Of a stretch of 64,000 bases of DNA, positions 44,382 through 52,917 are shown piece after piece. Origin of the DNA: CBDAPI01 sp965248635 (GTDB taxonomy: Bacteria > Acidobacteriota > UBA6911 > RPQK01 > CBDAPI01); assembly GCA_965248635.1 (NCBI GenBank), contig OZ252114.1, positions 3,038,001-3,102,000 on the forward strand. The letters run 5' to 3'. A model generated the notes under the pieces. That model was not told where the DNA came from, did not search any database, and saw only the letters and a program-made list of their open reading frames with translations. A program made the position numbers and the translations under genes. Numbering within the stretch: position 1 is the first letter of the stretch; each line of letters starts with the position of its first letter.

Positions 44382-44417
44382 CTAGCAGCCCGTGGGAGCT
44401 CGTTCGCGGGCTGCTAG
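44382..44417. repeat. CTAG-ended perfect hairpin between recJ and lptC
   Basis: CTAGCAGCCCG at 44382-44392 pairs with CGGGCTGCTAG at 44407-44417, an 11-bp stem with a 14-base loop. It starts and ends with CTAG like the IS630-type ends, so it may be the footprint of a tiny element. It could also act as an mRNA-stability hairpin in the operon. There is no T run for an intrinsic terminator. A tandem ctagagtac repeat lies next to it. Confidence 0.55.
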
Positions 44418-44479
44418 TATTCAACCAGAATTACAGGCGGCTCGGGAAGTGTCGCACGACGGACCGAAGAGAAGGGCAA

Positions 44480-46183
44480 TCAGACAGCCCTCAAGTCCTC
44501 AATGGTGAGGAGCAGCTTGGACTCACCCCTGTAGACTTCGCGGCTCAGTGTGTAGGCGAGATCCAGAGAACTCACCCGCTCCAGAGAACCTGCCACGCTT
44601 CCATTTCGCCACCAGATGGCTTCCAGCCGATGGCCGTTGGTACCCACGTAGAGTTTCAGGTGCTTTTCTTTGAGCAGGAAGGGTCCGGCGGCAAGAGGAG
44701 CACTTTGTGAGGCGAAAACCGGTAGTGGATTCCCCATGCCGAAGGGGGACAGTTGTTCCACCTTGTGAAGGAGTGAGAAAGAAAGCTGCTCGAGCGGGAG
44801 AATCGCATCGATATCCAGCGAAGGAACGAGCAGATCATCCGAAAGGTGTTGGCGGGCGTATTCTTCCAGTCTTTCCTCCAGCTGGCTCACCTTGGACTCG
44901 AGGTCGGGACCGGAAAGGGTGCACCCCACGGCCTGGGCGTGGCCTCCAAACTGAGCGAAATGATCACGACAGGAGGTGAGCGCATCGAGCATGTGGAAGC
45001 CCGGGACACTTCTTCCAGAGCCCTGACTACCTTTCTCGTCAAGGGAGAGAATCAGGGTGGGTCGGTAGCAACGGTCGACGACACGCGAAGCGACAATGCC
45101 AATGACTCCCCTGTGCCAGTTCTGACCGGACAGCACGACGAAGCGTCTTTCCAGCCGTTCCGGGTGGCGGGCAAGTTGTTCCTCGAGTTCTGTCAGAATT
45201 CCTTTCTCGGTCTCCCTTCGCAGCAGATTCTTCGAGTTCATCTCCTCGACAATTCGTTCCGCTGTCTGAGAGTCCTTGACCGAGAAGAGGTCAACGACTT
45301 CCCGGCCACCCCCCATTCGCGTGACCGCGTTAATGCGGGGAGCCACCTTGAACCCTATGTCAAAGGGATTAATCTGTTCGCCCACCCCCGAACCCTCGAG
45401 CAGTGCTTTCAGGCCCAGGTTTCGAGGGCTGGCCAGGCCGTCGAGCCCGAATCTTGTAAGGATCCGGTTCTCACCCACCAGAGGAACCAGGTCGGCGATG
45501 GTGCCAATCGCCACGAGTTTCAGGAAGTGGTGGACTACACTTTCGCGACCAACCAGTCGAAAAAGGGCCTGAACCAGCTTGAAGACGACGCCCACAGCAG
45601 CCAGATTCTTATCCGGGTACCCACAGCCAGGCTGCCGCGGGTTCACGATCGCCCAAGCCTCGGGAAGCGTCGTGTCTGGAAGATGATGATCTGTGACGAC
45701 GAGATCCATCCCCAGCTCTCGAGCAGCTTGGCACACCTCGAAGGCCCGAATCCCGGAATCGGCTGTGATGACCAGTGAGAAACCCTGCTCATGAGCTTTC
45801 CGAATCACGTCCGTCTTGAGACCGTAGCCCTCCTCGAGTCGACGGGGCAGGTAGAAGCCCACCTCAACCCCAACCATTTCGAGGGCTCGCTTCAGCACGG
45901 CTGTCGAAGTGATTCCGTCTACGTCGTAGTCCCCGTAAATCAGAACCTTCTCGTGACGATCACGGGCCTTCAAGATTCGTGCAACCACGCGGTCAACCCC
46001 CAGCATGAGGCTGGGATCGTGAAGATCCTCAAGGCGTGGATTCAGAAAAACAGCTGCCTGCTCAGGATCGGCCAGGCCGCGGTGGATCAGGATCTGAGCC
46101 ACCAGGGGTTCTACCTCCAGCTTTCCACACAGTGAGTCAACGAGCTTTGGATCCGCCCGTCTTACATTCCACCTGATTTTCAC
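44480..46183 (-). CDS. recJ: Single-stranded-DNA-specific exonuclease RecJ
   Basis: 567 residues. RecJ degrades single-stranded DNA 5' to 3' in recombination and repair. The DHH-superfamily metal motifs are clear: VLIYGDYDVDGITSTAVLKR (DxD, near residue 77) and DLVVTDHHLPD (DHH, about 155). The DHHA1 region has GSGRSVPGFHMLDALTSC and FGGHAQAVGCTL. An OB-fold closes the protein. ATG at 46183. It is between a membrane-protein gene and lptC on the same strand, with small gaps. Confidence 0.96.
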   Translation of the reverse strand: MKIRWNVRRADPKLVDSLCGKLEVEPLVAQILIHRGLADPEQAAVFLNPRLEDLHDPSLMLGVDRVVARILKARDRHEKVLIYGDYDVDGITSTAVLKRALEMVGVEVGFYLPRRLEEGYGLKTDVIRKAHEQGFSLVITADSGIRAFEVCQAARELGMDLVVTDHHLPDTTLPEAWAIVNPRQPGCGYPDKNLAAVGVVFKLVQALFRLVGRESVVHHFLKLVAIGTIADLVPLVGENRILTRFGLDGLASPRNLGLKALLEGSGVGEQINPFDIGFKVAPRINAVTRMGGGREVVDLFSVKDSQTAERIVEEMNSKNLLRRETEKGILTELEEQLARHPERLERRFVVLSGQNWHRGVIGIVASRVVDRCYRPTLILSLDEKGSQGSGRSVPGFHMLDALTSCRDHFAQFGGHAQAVGCTLSGPDLESKVSQLEERLEEYARQHLSDDLLVPSLDIDAILPLEQLSFSLLHKVEQLSPFGMGNPLPVFASQSAPLAAGPFLLKEKHLKLYVGTNGHRLEAIWWRNGSVAGSLERVSSLDLAYTLSREVYRGESKLLLTIEDLRAV

Positions 46184-46226
46184 CGCAAAAGTCTATCAGC
46201 AAGATGTGGCCATTTCCCCGACTGAT

Positions 46227-46922
46227 TCAGTGTCGGCGCAGCTTGAAAAAGAGGTCCCGGGCCTCCTGGTTTTCGGGGCGGGTCTCCCTTGTGGACACGT
46301 CTACGGACCAGGCAAAAGCCACGATGCGCTGCTCCGACTCACGGAAGATGTCCAGCTTGATCGAGTAGCGGGGAGGCTTTGCCCTGAGCGGCTCCCACTC
46401 TTCAAATCGGAGCCCGCTCACTTCGCCGCCGATCAGTTTCCCAACCACTTCCGACTCCTCCCGCAATACTTGAAATGCGGATTCCCAGTCCGGGTTCTTG
46501 ACGGGAGGTGTGAATTCGGCGGGACTGCTTCCCTGTGCCGGAGCGGAGCCCATTACCGCCCCACCCACCGGGACCACCAGTGGTCGAGACTCGGGTATCG
46601 GCTGGGAGGAAAACCGGAGGTCGACACGGGCCGGCCTAGGGGGCGGAGGAGGCAGACGATAAACCTCGGGCGCCGGTTCGAATGCAATGAACCAGGAAGC
46701 GGCGATTCTCTCCAGGAGCCTTCCCCGGAGATCCCCGGCCACCAGGAGCATCAGGCTCGCAGCCAGGACCAGGATCACCAGCGGAACGGCCAGAATCTGC
46801 TGCCACGGAGCCAGGGCATGTTCGACCCGTCCTAATCGCTGTGACACGATCTCGCGAATGTTCTGCGCCTGCTCGCGCAAACTGTCGGCCGTGTCGGGAG
46901 GGGGTTCACTTTCTTTCATCAC
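46227..46922 (-). CDS. Single-pass membrane protein of unknown function
   Basis: 231 residues. The first 40 residues are charged and helical, then a single hydrophobic span (QILAVPLVILVLAASLMLLV). A proline-rich segment (PPPPPRPARV) leads to a C-terminal globular part. I do not recognise a family. Its start overlaps the prfB stop by 4 bp (ATGA), so it is translationally coupled to release factor 2. Alternative start: the second methionine. Confidence 0.7.
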   Translation of the reverse strand: MMKESEPPPDTADSLREQAQNIREIVSQRLGRVEHALAPWQQILAVPLVILVLAASLMLLVAGDLRGRLLERIAASWFIAFEPAPEVYRLPPPPPRPARVDLRFSSQPIPESRPLVVPVGGAVMGSAPAQGSSPAEFTPPVKNPDWESAFQVLREESEVVGKLIGGEVSGLRFEEWEPLRAKPPRYSIKLDIFRESEQRIVAFAWSVDVSTRETRPENQEARDLFFKLRRH

Positions 46923-48029
46923 TTCTTGCCGGTCGCCCTTTGCCGGGCCCGTAACTTCAATGATGCCAGAATGAACTCATCCAGATCACCGTCCAAAACG
47001 GAATCCACATTGCCACGCTCCAACTTGGTACGATGATCCTTCGCCATCCGATAAGGATGGAGGACGTAGGATCGAATCTGGCTCCCCCAGGCGATCTCAG
47101 CCTTCCCGTTCTCAACCGCATTCAGCTCTTCCTGTCGCTTCTTCATCTCCAATTCAAATAGCTTTGAGCGCAGGATCTTCATGGCCATGTCCTTGTTGCG
47201 ATGCTGAGAACGTTCATTCTGACATTGCACGACGATTCCCGATGGCAGGTGCGTGATGCGGACGGCCGAGTCGGTGACGTTGACATGTTGTCCCCCCGCT
47301 CCCGATGAACGATAGGTGTCGATCCTCAGATCCTTCTCATCAATGACAATGTCGACATCGTCATCCAGTTCGGGAGTGACAAACAGCGACGCAAACGAAG
47401 TGTGGCGGCGCGCCGCGGCGTCATAGGGCGAAATGCGCACCAGCCGGTGAACCCCGATTTCCGGTACCAGTCGACCATAGGCCCAGTCGCCCTTCACCAG
47501 GAAGGTGGCAGACTTCACGCCGGCCTCGTCCCCGGGCTGCAAATCCGTCAGTTCGGTCTTATAACCGGACTTCTCAGCCCACCGCTGATACATGCGCAGC
47601 AGCATTTCAGCCCAGTCCTGACTCTCGGTACCGCCGGCCCCCGGATGAATCGTCACGATGGCATTGTTCACGGAGTGCTCTCCGGAAAGCAGGGTCCGAG
47701 TCTCTGTATCCGCAACCAGCTTTTCGAGGTTCTTCAGCTCCTTTTGAAGGTCAGCCTCAACATCCTCGCCCTCTACCAGTAACTCCTCGAGGGCTTCCAC
47801 GTCCTCGATCGCACTTCGGCATTCACTTGCCAGCTGCAAATCGACCTCGAGTCGGCGGTGCATTTTGAGCAGAGGCCGCGTTGCATCGTGCGATTCCCAA
47901 GCCGAGCCATCCGACAGTTGGGATTCAATCTTCCGCATTCTCCGTTCTTTGCCCTCTACGTCAAAGATACTCCCAGAGATGATTGATCCGTTCCTTCAAG
48001 TCCTCCACCTGGTCACGATAGCCTTCCAC
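46919..48029 (-). CDS. prfB: Peptide chain release factor 2 (programmed +1 frameshift)
   Basis: A two-frame gene. A GTG at 48029, with GGGAGGAAAGGAAAACACA as ribosome-binding region, opens 22 codons (ending NHLWEYL) up to TGA at 47963-47961. Shifting +1 at CTT-T continues DVEGKERRMRKIE to the stop at 46919, giving about 369 residues. The protein has the GGQ motif (SGAGGQHVNVTDSAVRITH) and the RF2-type recognition region RISPYDAAARRHTSF. The usual SPF stop-codon-reading tripeptide appears as SPY. RF2 reads UGA and UAA, so the frameshift lets it regulate itself. The start overlaps the end of lnt by 17 bp. Confidence 0.95.
47960..47966 (-). promoter_or_regulatory. prfB: prfB frameshift site CTT-TGA-C
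   Basis: The minus-strand reading is CTC TGG GAG TAT CTT TGA C. The slippery CTT is followed by the in-frame UGA and a C. A Shine-Dalgarno-like GGGAG lies three bases before CTT, matching the bacterial prfB frameshift element in which E. coli has AGG GGG TAT CTT TGA C. When RF2 is scarce the ribosome pauses at UGA and slips forward one base. Confidence 0.95.
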
Positions 48030-49551
48030 TGTGTTTTCCTTTCCTCCCGGCCAAGATGGACTCGCCAAATGCGCCCACCAATGCCAGTATTATAATGAAT
48101 CCAACGGTTCCCTGGCCGAAACGGGCGAAGTGTGACCGATAAGAATTCGGGGAAAACTTCACGTTGAGGGTGTCCACTTCAAACAGCTCCAGCCGTTCCC
48201 GAACCCTTCCGTAAGAATCAATGCGGGCGGAGATCCCTGAATTGGCAACCCGAAGTAGCGGTTTGCGCAGCTCAACCGCACGGACCGCAGCCATCTGAAG
48301 ATGCTGCCTCGGTGCTGGTGTGTCCCCAAACCACAGATCATTCGTGATATTGACCAGAAACCTGGCACCTGCTTGGACGGCCTGACGGCTCAATTCGGGA
48401 AAGATGCTCTCGTAGCAGATCAGGAAACCGAAACGCTCGTGGCCGGTTTGGGCCGGCTCCTGCATCGGCTGCCCCGGGGTAAACTGGCTGACCTCGCGAA
48501 CCAGAGCCTGGGACAGCCCCAGTACCGTGCTCCCGCGCGGCAGGTACTCGCCGAATGGCACCAGCCGCCGCTTGTCGTACCGGTAGACAAACTCTCCGGC
48601 CTCGTCAAGCAGGAAGGCACTGTTGTAGTAGACACCGGCTTCCGGTGTAAGCCTGAAGCCGTTCAGGACCAGAGGTCGCCCCTGTCCCGAGACAACCGTT
48701 CGCCAGTGCTTTCGGAAGGGCTGGCCTCTTTCAAGAGAAAAGGGGTTGGGAGCCTCCGGAAAGATGACCCACTCGGCTCCCGCCTGGCTGGCCAGCGCAT
48801 AGGCTTCCGGCAGCTGTTGAAAATAGACCTTACGAAAATAGCTGTCCGTTCCCTTCAGATCGATACCCGGCTGCACCAGGGCGACCTGATGCGTGTGATC
48901 CGTTTCTATCTCCCAGAGCCTGAGGCGATAGGTGCCGTAGAGCAGGGAAAGACCAATCAGAGCAGCATAAACCAGGGCCGGTCCCCGGCGCTTCACAGTC
49001 GTCCAAAGAAGCGCTGCCGAAGTGCCGGAGACCACCAGGAAAGACAGAAAGTAGACTCCCCCCACGTCGGCCGCCTGCAGTAGTGTGCCAAAGCTGTACT
49101 GGGAATAACCCAGTGAAGCCCAGGGAAAGCCTCCCACGACGAAGTGTCCACGAAACAGCTCGCAGGCTGTCCACAGGGCCGGAGCAGCCACCAGAGCGGC
49201 TCCAGAACTGAAGGTTCGGGCGATGAGCCAGGTCAGAATCGAGAAAGGGAGCATCAGGACGGACATGCCGCCCGCCAGCAGGAAGAAAATTCCTGCAGCC
49301 GCTATGAAGTGCAGGCCCCCGTGATCGATCATGACTCCCGGGATCCAGTAGAGCACCAGGCTGAAACCGGAAAGGAAGAACAGAAAATGTCCTCTGACGA
49401 CGGGAGCCAGCCCGCGACTCTCGAGTATTCGAAGCTGCAGGGGAACTACCGAGACCCAGGCCAGTGGGAAGATCGAAGCCGAGGGGAAACTCAGAGCCAG
49501 TCCCACAGCACCGCCCAGCAGCCCGAGTCGGCCGGCGAGTCGGCTGGTCAT
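48013..49551 (-). CDS. lnt: Apolipoprotein N-acyltransferase
   Basis: 512 residues. The N-terminal ~220 residues form several membrane helices. The periplasmic nitrilase-like domain contains the three catalytic positions: glutamate in VIFPEAPNPFSLE, lysine in YDKRRLVPFGEYLP, and cysteine in LICYESIFPELSR. NITNDLWFGDTPAPRQH follows and is a strong Lnt signature. The enzyme adds the third acyl chain to lipoproteins, of which several are encoded in this window. It overlaps the SPOR gene at its start and the prfB start at its end. Confidence 0.95.
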   Translation of the reverse strand: MTSRLAGRLGLLGGAVGLALSFPSASIFPLAWVSVVPLQLRILESRGLAPVVRGHFLFFLSGFSLVLYWIPGVMIDHGGLHFIAAAGIFFLLAGGMSVLMLPFSILTWLIARTFSSGAALVAAPALWTACELFRGHFVVGGFPWASLGYSQYSFGTLLQAADVGGVYFLSFLVVSGTSAALLWTTVKRRGPALVYAALIGLSLLYGTYRLRLWEIETDHTHQVALVQPGIDLKGTDSYFRKVYFQQLPEAYALASQAGAEWVIFPEAPNPFSLERGQPFRKHWRTVVSGQGRPLVLNGFRLTPEAGVYYNSAFLLDEAGEFVYRYDKRRLVPFGEYLPRGSTVLGLSQALVREVSQFTPGQPMQEPAQTGHERFGFLICYESIFPELSRQAVQAGARFLVNITNDLWFGDTPAPRQHLQMAAVRAVELRKPLLRVANSGISARIDSYGRVRERLELFEVDTLNVKFSPNSYRSHFARFGQGTVGFIIILALVGAFGESILAGRKGKHSGRLS

Positions 49552-50105
49552 CGGCTGAACGAATCAGGAGCCTGCCGCACGAACGTGCTGAAGCCGTCGC
49601 TCTTGAGGGTTTCTTCCATCTGGGCGGCTGCGGCTTCAGTGCCGAACTTACCCACCCAGACGCGATAAAAGTCGTCAGTCGAGGGCGGCACGATCCGTCC
49701 CTGGTGTCCTCGCTCCCCTAGCCTGCCCAACAGCAAGTGTCCCTCGGCTTCCGTTCTCACCGCCCCGATCTGCACGGTGTGAACCGGCGCTACCGCCTCC
49801 GGTCCGTCCGTCCCTGCCTGGGCCTCGGGATCTGCAACGCTACTCCTCACTTCCAGGGCCGCGGCGGTCTCATGCGGGCTCGACTCTGACTCCGGGACGG
49901 GATCTTGAAAGGTTGATTCCGGTGTCGTCGGATGGACGCGGGACTTTGTCCCCGCAGGGAATCGGGTACTCTCTTCGCCCATCGGATCGGGCGCTGGTTT
50001 GCGAATCCCGAAAGTGAATCCCGCCCAGAAGACCAGCGCCGACCAGCACAGAATAAGTGCGTAGACCGTCAGAGTCTGCTTGGGTCCCAGACGCGACATG
50101 GCCAA
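49548..50105 (-). CDS. SPOR-domain membrane protein
   Basis: 185 residues. One N-terminal membrane span (TLTVYALILCWSALVFWAGF), a proline/serine/glutamate-rich linker, and a C-terminal SPOR domain: VQIGAVRTEAEGHLLLGRL with YRVWVGKFGTEAAAAQMEETL. SPOR domains bind glycan strands lacking stem peptides and often bring proteins to the division septum. Only 4 bp separate it from the slipin gene and it overlaps lnt by 4 bp. A role in cell-wall or division processes is likely, the exact one unknown. Confidence 0.88.
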   Translation of the reverse strand: MAMSRLGPKQTLTVYALILCWSALVFWAGFTFGIRKPAPDPMGEESTRFPAGTKSRVHPTTPESTFQDPVPESESSPHETAAALEVRSSVADPEAQAGTDGPEAVAPVHTVQIGAVRTEAEGHLLLGRLGERGHQGRIVPPSTDDFYRVWVGKFGTEAAAAQMEETLKSDGFSTFVRQAPDSFSR

Positions 50106-50109
50106 CCCG

Positions 50110-50868
50110 CTACTCGCCCGATCTCTTGGCTGTTAAGGATGCCAGCAAGTCAATGGGCACCGGGAAAATAATCGTTGAGTTCTGCTCCATGCCGATCTCG
50201 GTCAGAGTTGAAAGGTAGCGCAGTTGAATGGCGGCCGGTTCCGCAGCCAGAGTCTGGGCCGCCTGCAGAAGCTTCTCCGCTGCCTGAAACTCTCCCTCTG
50301 CGTGAATAATCTTGGCTCTCTTTTCCCGCTCGGCCTCGGCCTGTCTTGCCATCGCGCGCTGCATCTCGGCCGGCAGATCGACCGTCTTCACCTCCACCAT
50401 CGAGACCTTTATACCCCAGGCATCTGTACTTTGATCGAGGATGGTCTGAAGGCGTTCGTTGAGGTCTTCGCGCTGGCTCAACAGGTCATCCAGCTCGACT
50501 TCTCCAAGCACGGATCGCAGGGTGGTCTGGGCCAGTTGAGACGTTGCGTAAAGATAGTTTTCCACTTCCAGCACAGCCTTGTTGGCATCCACAACCCGGA
50601 AGTAGACGATGGCGTTCACCTTCAGTGAGACGTTGTCTCGCGTGATGATGTCCTGGGCCGGCACGTCCATGGTCACCGTCCGGAGACTCACACGTTCGAT
50701 CCGGTACAGGGGTCGCAGGACAAGCATCAATCCCGGCCCCCAGGGCTCACCGACAATACGCCCGAGACGAAACACGACGGCCCTCTCGTATTCCCTCAAG
50801 ATCACAATCACCGACAGCAGATAGGCCACCGTGATCCCCAACAACAAAAGCATCGGAGCTAAATTCAT
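50110..50868 (-). CDS. Slipin-type SPFH/stomatin family membrane protein
   Basis: 252 residues. An N-terminal membrane segment (MLLLLGITVAYLLSVIVI) is followed by REYERAVVFRLGRIVGEPWGPGL, the stomatin opening, and ISxN-like blocks DVPAQDIITRDNVSLKVNAIVY. A coiled coil near residues 165-215 (RAMARQAEAEREKRAKIIHAEG) is used for ring assembly. Such proteins form membrane microdomains and act with NfeD proteins, whose gene is immediately upstream (66 bp). Complete and ordinary in length. Confidence 0.93.
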   Translation of the reverse strand: MNLAPMLLLLGITVAYLLSVIVILREYERAVVFRLGRIVGEPWGPGLMLVLRPLYRIERVSLRTVTMDVPAQDIITRDNVSLKVNAIVYFRVVDANKAVLEVENYLYATSQLAQTTLRSVLGEVELDDLLSQREDLNERLQTILDQSTDAWGIKVSMVEVKTVDLPAEMQRAMARQAEAEREKRAKIIHAEGEFQAAEKLLQAAQTLAAEPAAIQLRYLSTLTEIGMEQNSTIIFPVPIDLLASLTAKRSGE

Positions 50869-50933
50869 ACGTCACCTCCAGCAGACTTGGTGCTCCCTTT
50901 CAGACGAATGAGCGGGTTTCCGAAAGGAAGGAC

Positions 50934-52202
50934 TCAACCATGTGGTTCAACAAACAGCGTCAGGTTCTCTACTTGTACGATACGGACCCGTTGGCCGTTT
51001 TCAACCGGCTCATCCGAAACGGCGTTCCAGAGCTCTCCGTGCACAAAAACGCGGCCACCCTGATCCGTGACCGGGGAGCGGGCCACTGCAATCTCTCCAA
51101 TCAGTCCTTCTCGTCCAGTCACGACCCGGCTCCTAAAACCCTTGACCAGTGTCCACAAAAAGACGAGTGAAATCACCGCCACCGGAATCCCCACCGCCAG
51201 AGCCATGCCCCAGCCGATTCTCATCTCTGGGTAGGGTGAATCAATCAAGAAAAGAAGACCGAGAATCATCGACACGGCCCCTCCGATCCCCAGAAACCCG
51301 AAGCCCTGGATCAGAACCTCGGCCACCAGGAGACCGCCACCCAACAGCAGGAGAAGAACCCCAATATAGTTGATTGGCAGCAGCGAGAAGCCGAGCAGTG
51401 ACAGGACCAGGCAAATGGCCCCGCCTACGCCCGGGATCACCAGCCCGGGAGACTGAAACTCCAGATACAGGCCCAGCAGACCGAGAACCCCCAGCAGAAG
51501 TGCCAGATTGGGACTGGCAATGGCGGACAGGAGTTGTTGCCTCCCCGTCATTCCCAGCGTTTCGACGGTCTGTCCTCCCACGCTCAGGGTGTGGATTTCA
51601 CCGTGCAGGCGCTCAATTCTTCGCCCTTCGAGCCGGCTGAGAAGGTCCTGCTCGTCCTCGGCGATCAGGTCGATCAACGACCCGTCCAATGCTTCCTGAG
51701 CCGTGTAGGATTTGCTCTCGGTGACCCCTTGTTCCGCTAGCTCATAGTTTCGCTTGCGCTGCTCCACGATGCTTCTCAGGCTGGCCAGGGCATCGTTGCG
51801 GACTTTCTCCAGCAAGACCTCATCCTCGACGCCGAAAGGAAACACCGGATGAGCGGCACCGGTGTTGGTAGCCGGGGCCATGGCCGCCACATCCGCAGCC
51901 AGCAGGATGAAAAAACCGGCCGAAGCCGCATGGCTCCCGGGAGGCGCCACATAGCAGACGACCGGGACCTCAGAATTGAGAATCGCCTGCACAATCTCCT
52001 GCATCGAGATCCCCAGGCCCCCGGGGGTCGCCAGGCGAATCAGTAGAAACTCAGCCTCCACATCCGCGGCATGTTCAACAGCCCCTCGGATGAACTCCGC
52101 CTGAACTGGATCAATGGCACCCACAACCTCAATCTTGACGATTTCGGCCAGGACCGGCTGCGCCAGCAAACAGGGCAGGAGGCCACACAAGACTCTCATC
52201 AT
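50934..52202 (-). CDS. NfeD-family membrane serine protease (long form)
   Basis: 422 residues from the ATG at 52202; a GTG at 52232 gives ten more. A signal peptide (MRVLCGLLPCLLAQPVLA) leads to a ClpP-like domain: IRLATPGGLGISMQEIVQAI, then VAPPGSHAASAGFFILLAAD with the likely catalytic serine, and LEKVRNDALASLRSI with the likely lysine of the Ser-Lys dyad seen in the archaeal 1510-N protease. Four hydrophobic helices and an OB-like C-terminal NfeD domain (GEIAVARSPVTDQGGRVFVHGELW) follow. It partners the slipin downstream. It diverges from moaD. Confidence 0.92.
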   Translation of the reverse strand: MMRVLCGLLPCLLAQPVLAEIVKIEVVGAIDPVQAEFIRGAVEHAADVEAEFLLIRLATPGGLGISMQEIVQAILNSEVPVVCYVAPPGSHAASAGFFILLAADVAAMAPATNTGAAHPVFPFGVEDEVLLEKVRNDALASLRSIVEQRKRNYELAEQGVTESKSYTAQEALDGSLIDLIAEDEQDLLSRLEGRRIERLHGEIHTLSVGGQTVETLGMTGRQQLLSAIASPNLALLLGVLGLLGLYLEFQSPGLVIPGVGGAICLVLSLLGFSLLPINYIGVLLLLLGGGLLVAEVLIQGFGFLGIGGAVSMILGLLFLIDSPYPEMRIGWGMALAVGIPVAVISLVFLWTLVKGFRSRVVTGREGLIGEIAVARSPVTDQGGRVFVHGELWNAVSDEPVENGQRVRIVQVENLTLFVEPHG

Positions 52203-52240
52203 GGTGCGTTTCTTTGCGAGCCAGTGTTCCACCAGTCTCC

Positions 52241-52248
52241 AGTATAAT
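52241..52248. promoter_or_regulatory. Back-to-back -10 elements between nfeD and moaD
   Basis: AGTATAAT contains TATAAT (52243-52248) for the plus strand and, read on the minus strand, TATACT (52246-52241). Only 29 bp separate the two longest frames. The plus-strand -10 lies 13 bp before the moaD ATG, which has no Shine-Dalgarno sequence, so moaD mRNA may be almost leaderless. I could not find a good -35 for either side. Confidence 0.5.
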
Positions 52249-52261
52249 ACTCTGCTAACAA

Positions 52262-52510
52262 ATGCTCACGATTCGACTCTTTGCAGGCATGAGAGATGCT
52301 GCGGGCAAGGGCGTCCTGGAAATGGAATTGCCCCCATCGGCGAGGGTCTCGGAAGTCTTTCACCAGCTGACCCTTCTCCATCCCGGTGTGGAGCCTTTCC
52401 GCCGCAGCCTGCTGGTGGCCGTGAACCAGGAGTATGCAGACTGGGACGGGGCGGTCCAGGATGGGGATGAGGTTGCCTTCTTTCCCCCCGTCAGTGGAGG
52501 AAGCCGTTGA
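52262..52510 (+). CDS. moaD: Molybdopterin synthase small subunit
   Basis: 82 residues, ubiquitin-like. MoaD carries sulfur on its C-terminal glycine for molybdopterin formation. The fold is evident in MLTIRLFAGMRDAAGKGVL and in DGDEVAFFPPVSGG. The Gly-Gly is followed by Ser-Arg before the stop, whereas active MoaD normally ends in free Gly-Gly, so two residues would have to be removed. The GGA GGA codons also provide the ribosome-binding site for moaE, which starts 4 bp before the moaD stop. No other moa genes are in the window. Confidence 0.9.
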   Translation: MLTIRLFAGMRDAAGKGVLEMELPPSARVSEVFHQLTLLHPGVEPFRRSLLVAVNQEYADWDGAVQDGDEVAFFPPVSGGSR

Positions 52511-52917
52511 TCCGAATTGTAAGAGAAAGAATCGAAGCTCGCGAAGTGATCGCGGCGGTTCAGTGCCCGGAAGCCGGTGCCATAGTGACTTTCGACGGGA
52601 CCGTCAGAAACCACGCCCGGGACAAGTCCGTGACGCATCTCTTTTATGAAGCCTACGACCACATGGCTGTCCAGGAAATGGAAACCATTCGGGATCGTGC
52701 CCTGGCTCGCTGGCCCATCCGGAAACTGGCGGTCGTTCACCGCGTGGGCCGGCTCGAGATCGGTGACAGCAGCGTTTTCATCGCTGTCTCTGCAGACCAT
52801 CGCGGTGACGCCTTTGAGGCCTGCCGGTTTGTGATCGACAGCCTGAAAACGACGGTTCCTATCTGGAAGAAGGAGTTCTACGTTGACGGCGAAGTGTGGG
52901 TCGAGGACTACGCATGA
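52507..52917 (+). CDS. moaE: Molybdopterin synthase large subunit
   Basis: 136 residues. MoaE binds precursor Z (cPMP) and inserts two sulfurs delivered by MoaD, yielding molybdopterin. Motifs: CPEAGAIVTFDGTVRNHARD at the start, HRVGRLEIGDSSVFIAVSADHR (with the invariant histidine/arginine), and VPIWKKEFYVDGEVW with the catalytic lysines. The TTG start at 52507 lies in the moaD stop (TTGA) with GGAGG six bases before it. Its stop overlaps the nadE start by 4 bp. Confidence 0.95.
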   Translation: MIRIVRERIEAREVIAAVQCPEAGAIVTFDGTVRNHARDKSVTHLFYEAYDHMAVQEMETIRDRALARWPIRKLAVVHRVGRLEIGDSSVFIAVSADHRGDAFEACRFVIDSLKTTVPIWKKEFYVDGEVWVEDYA

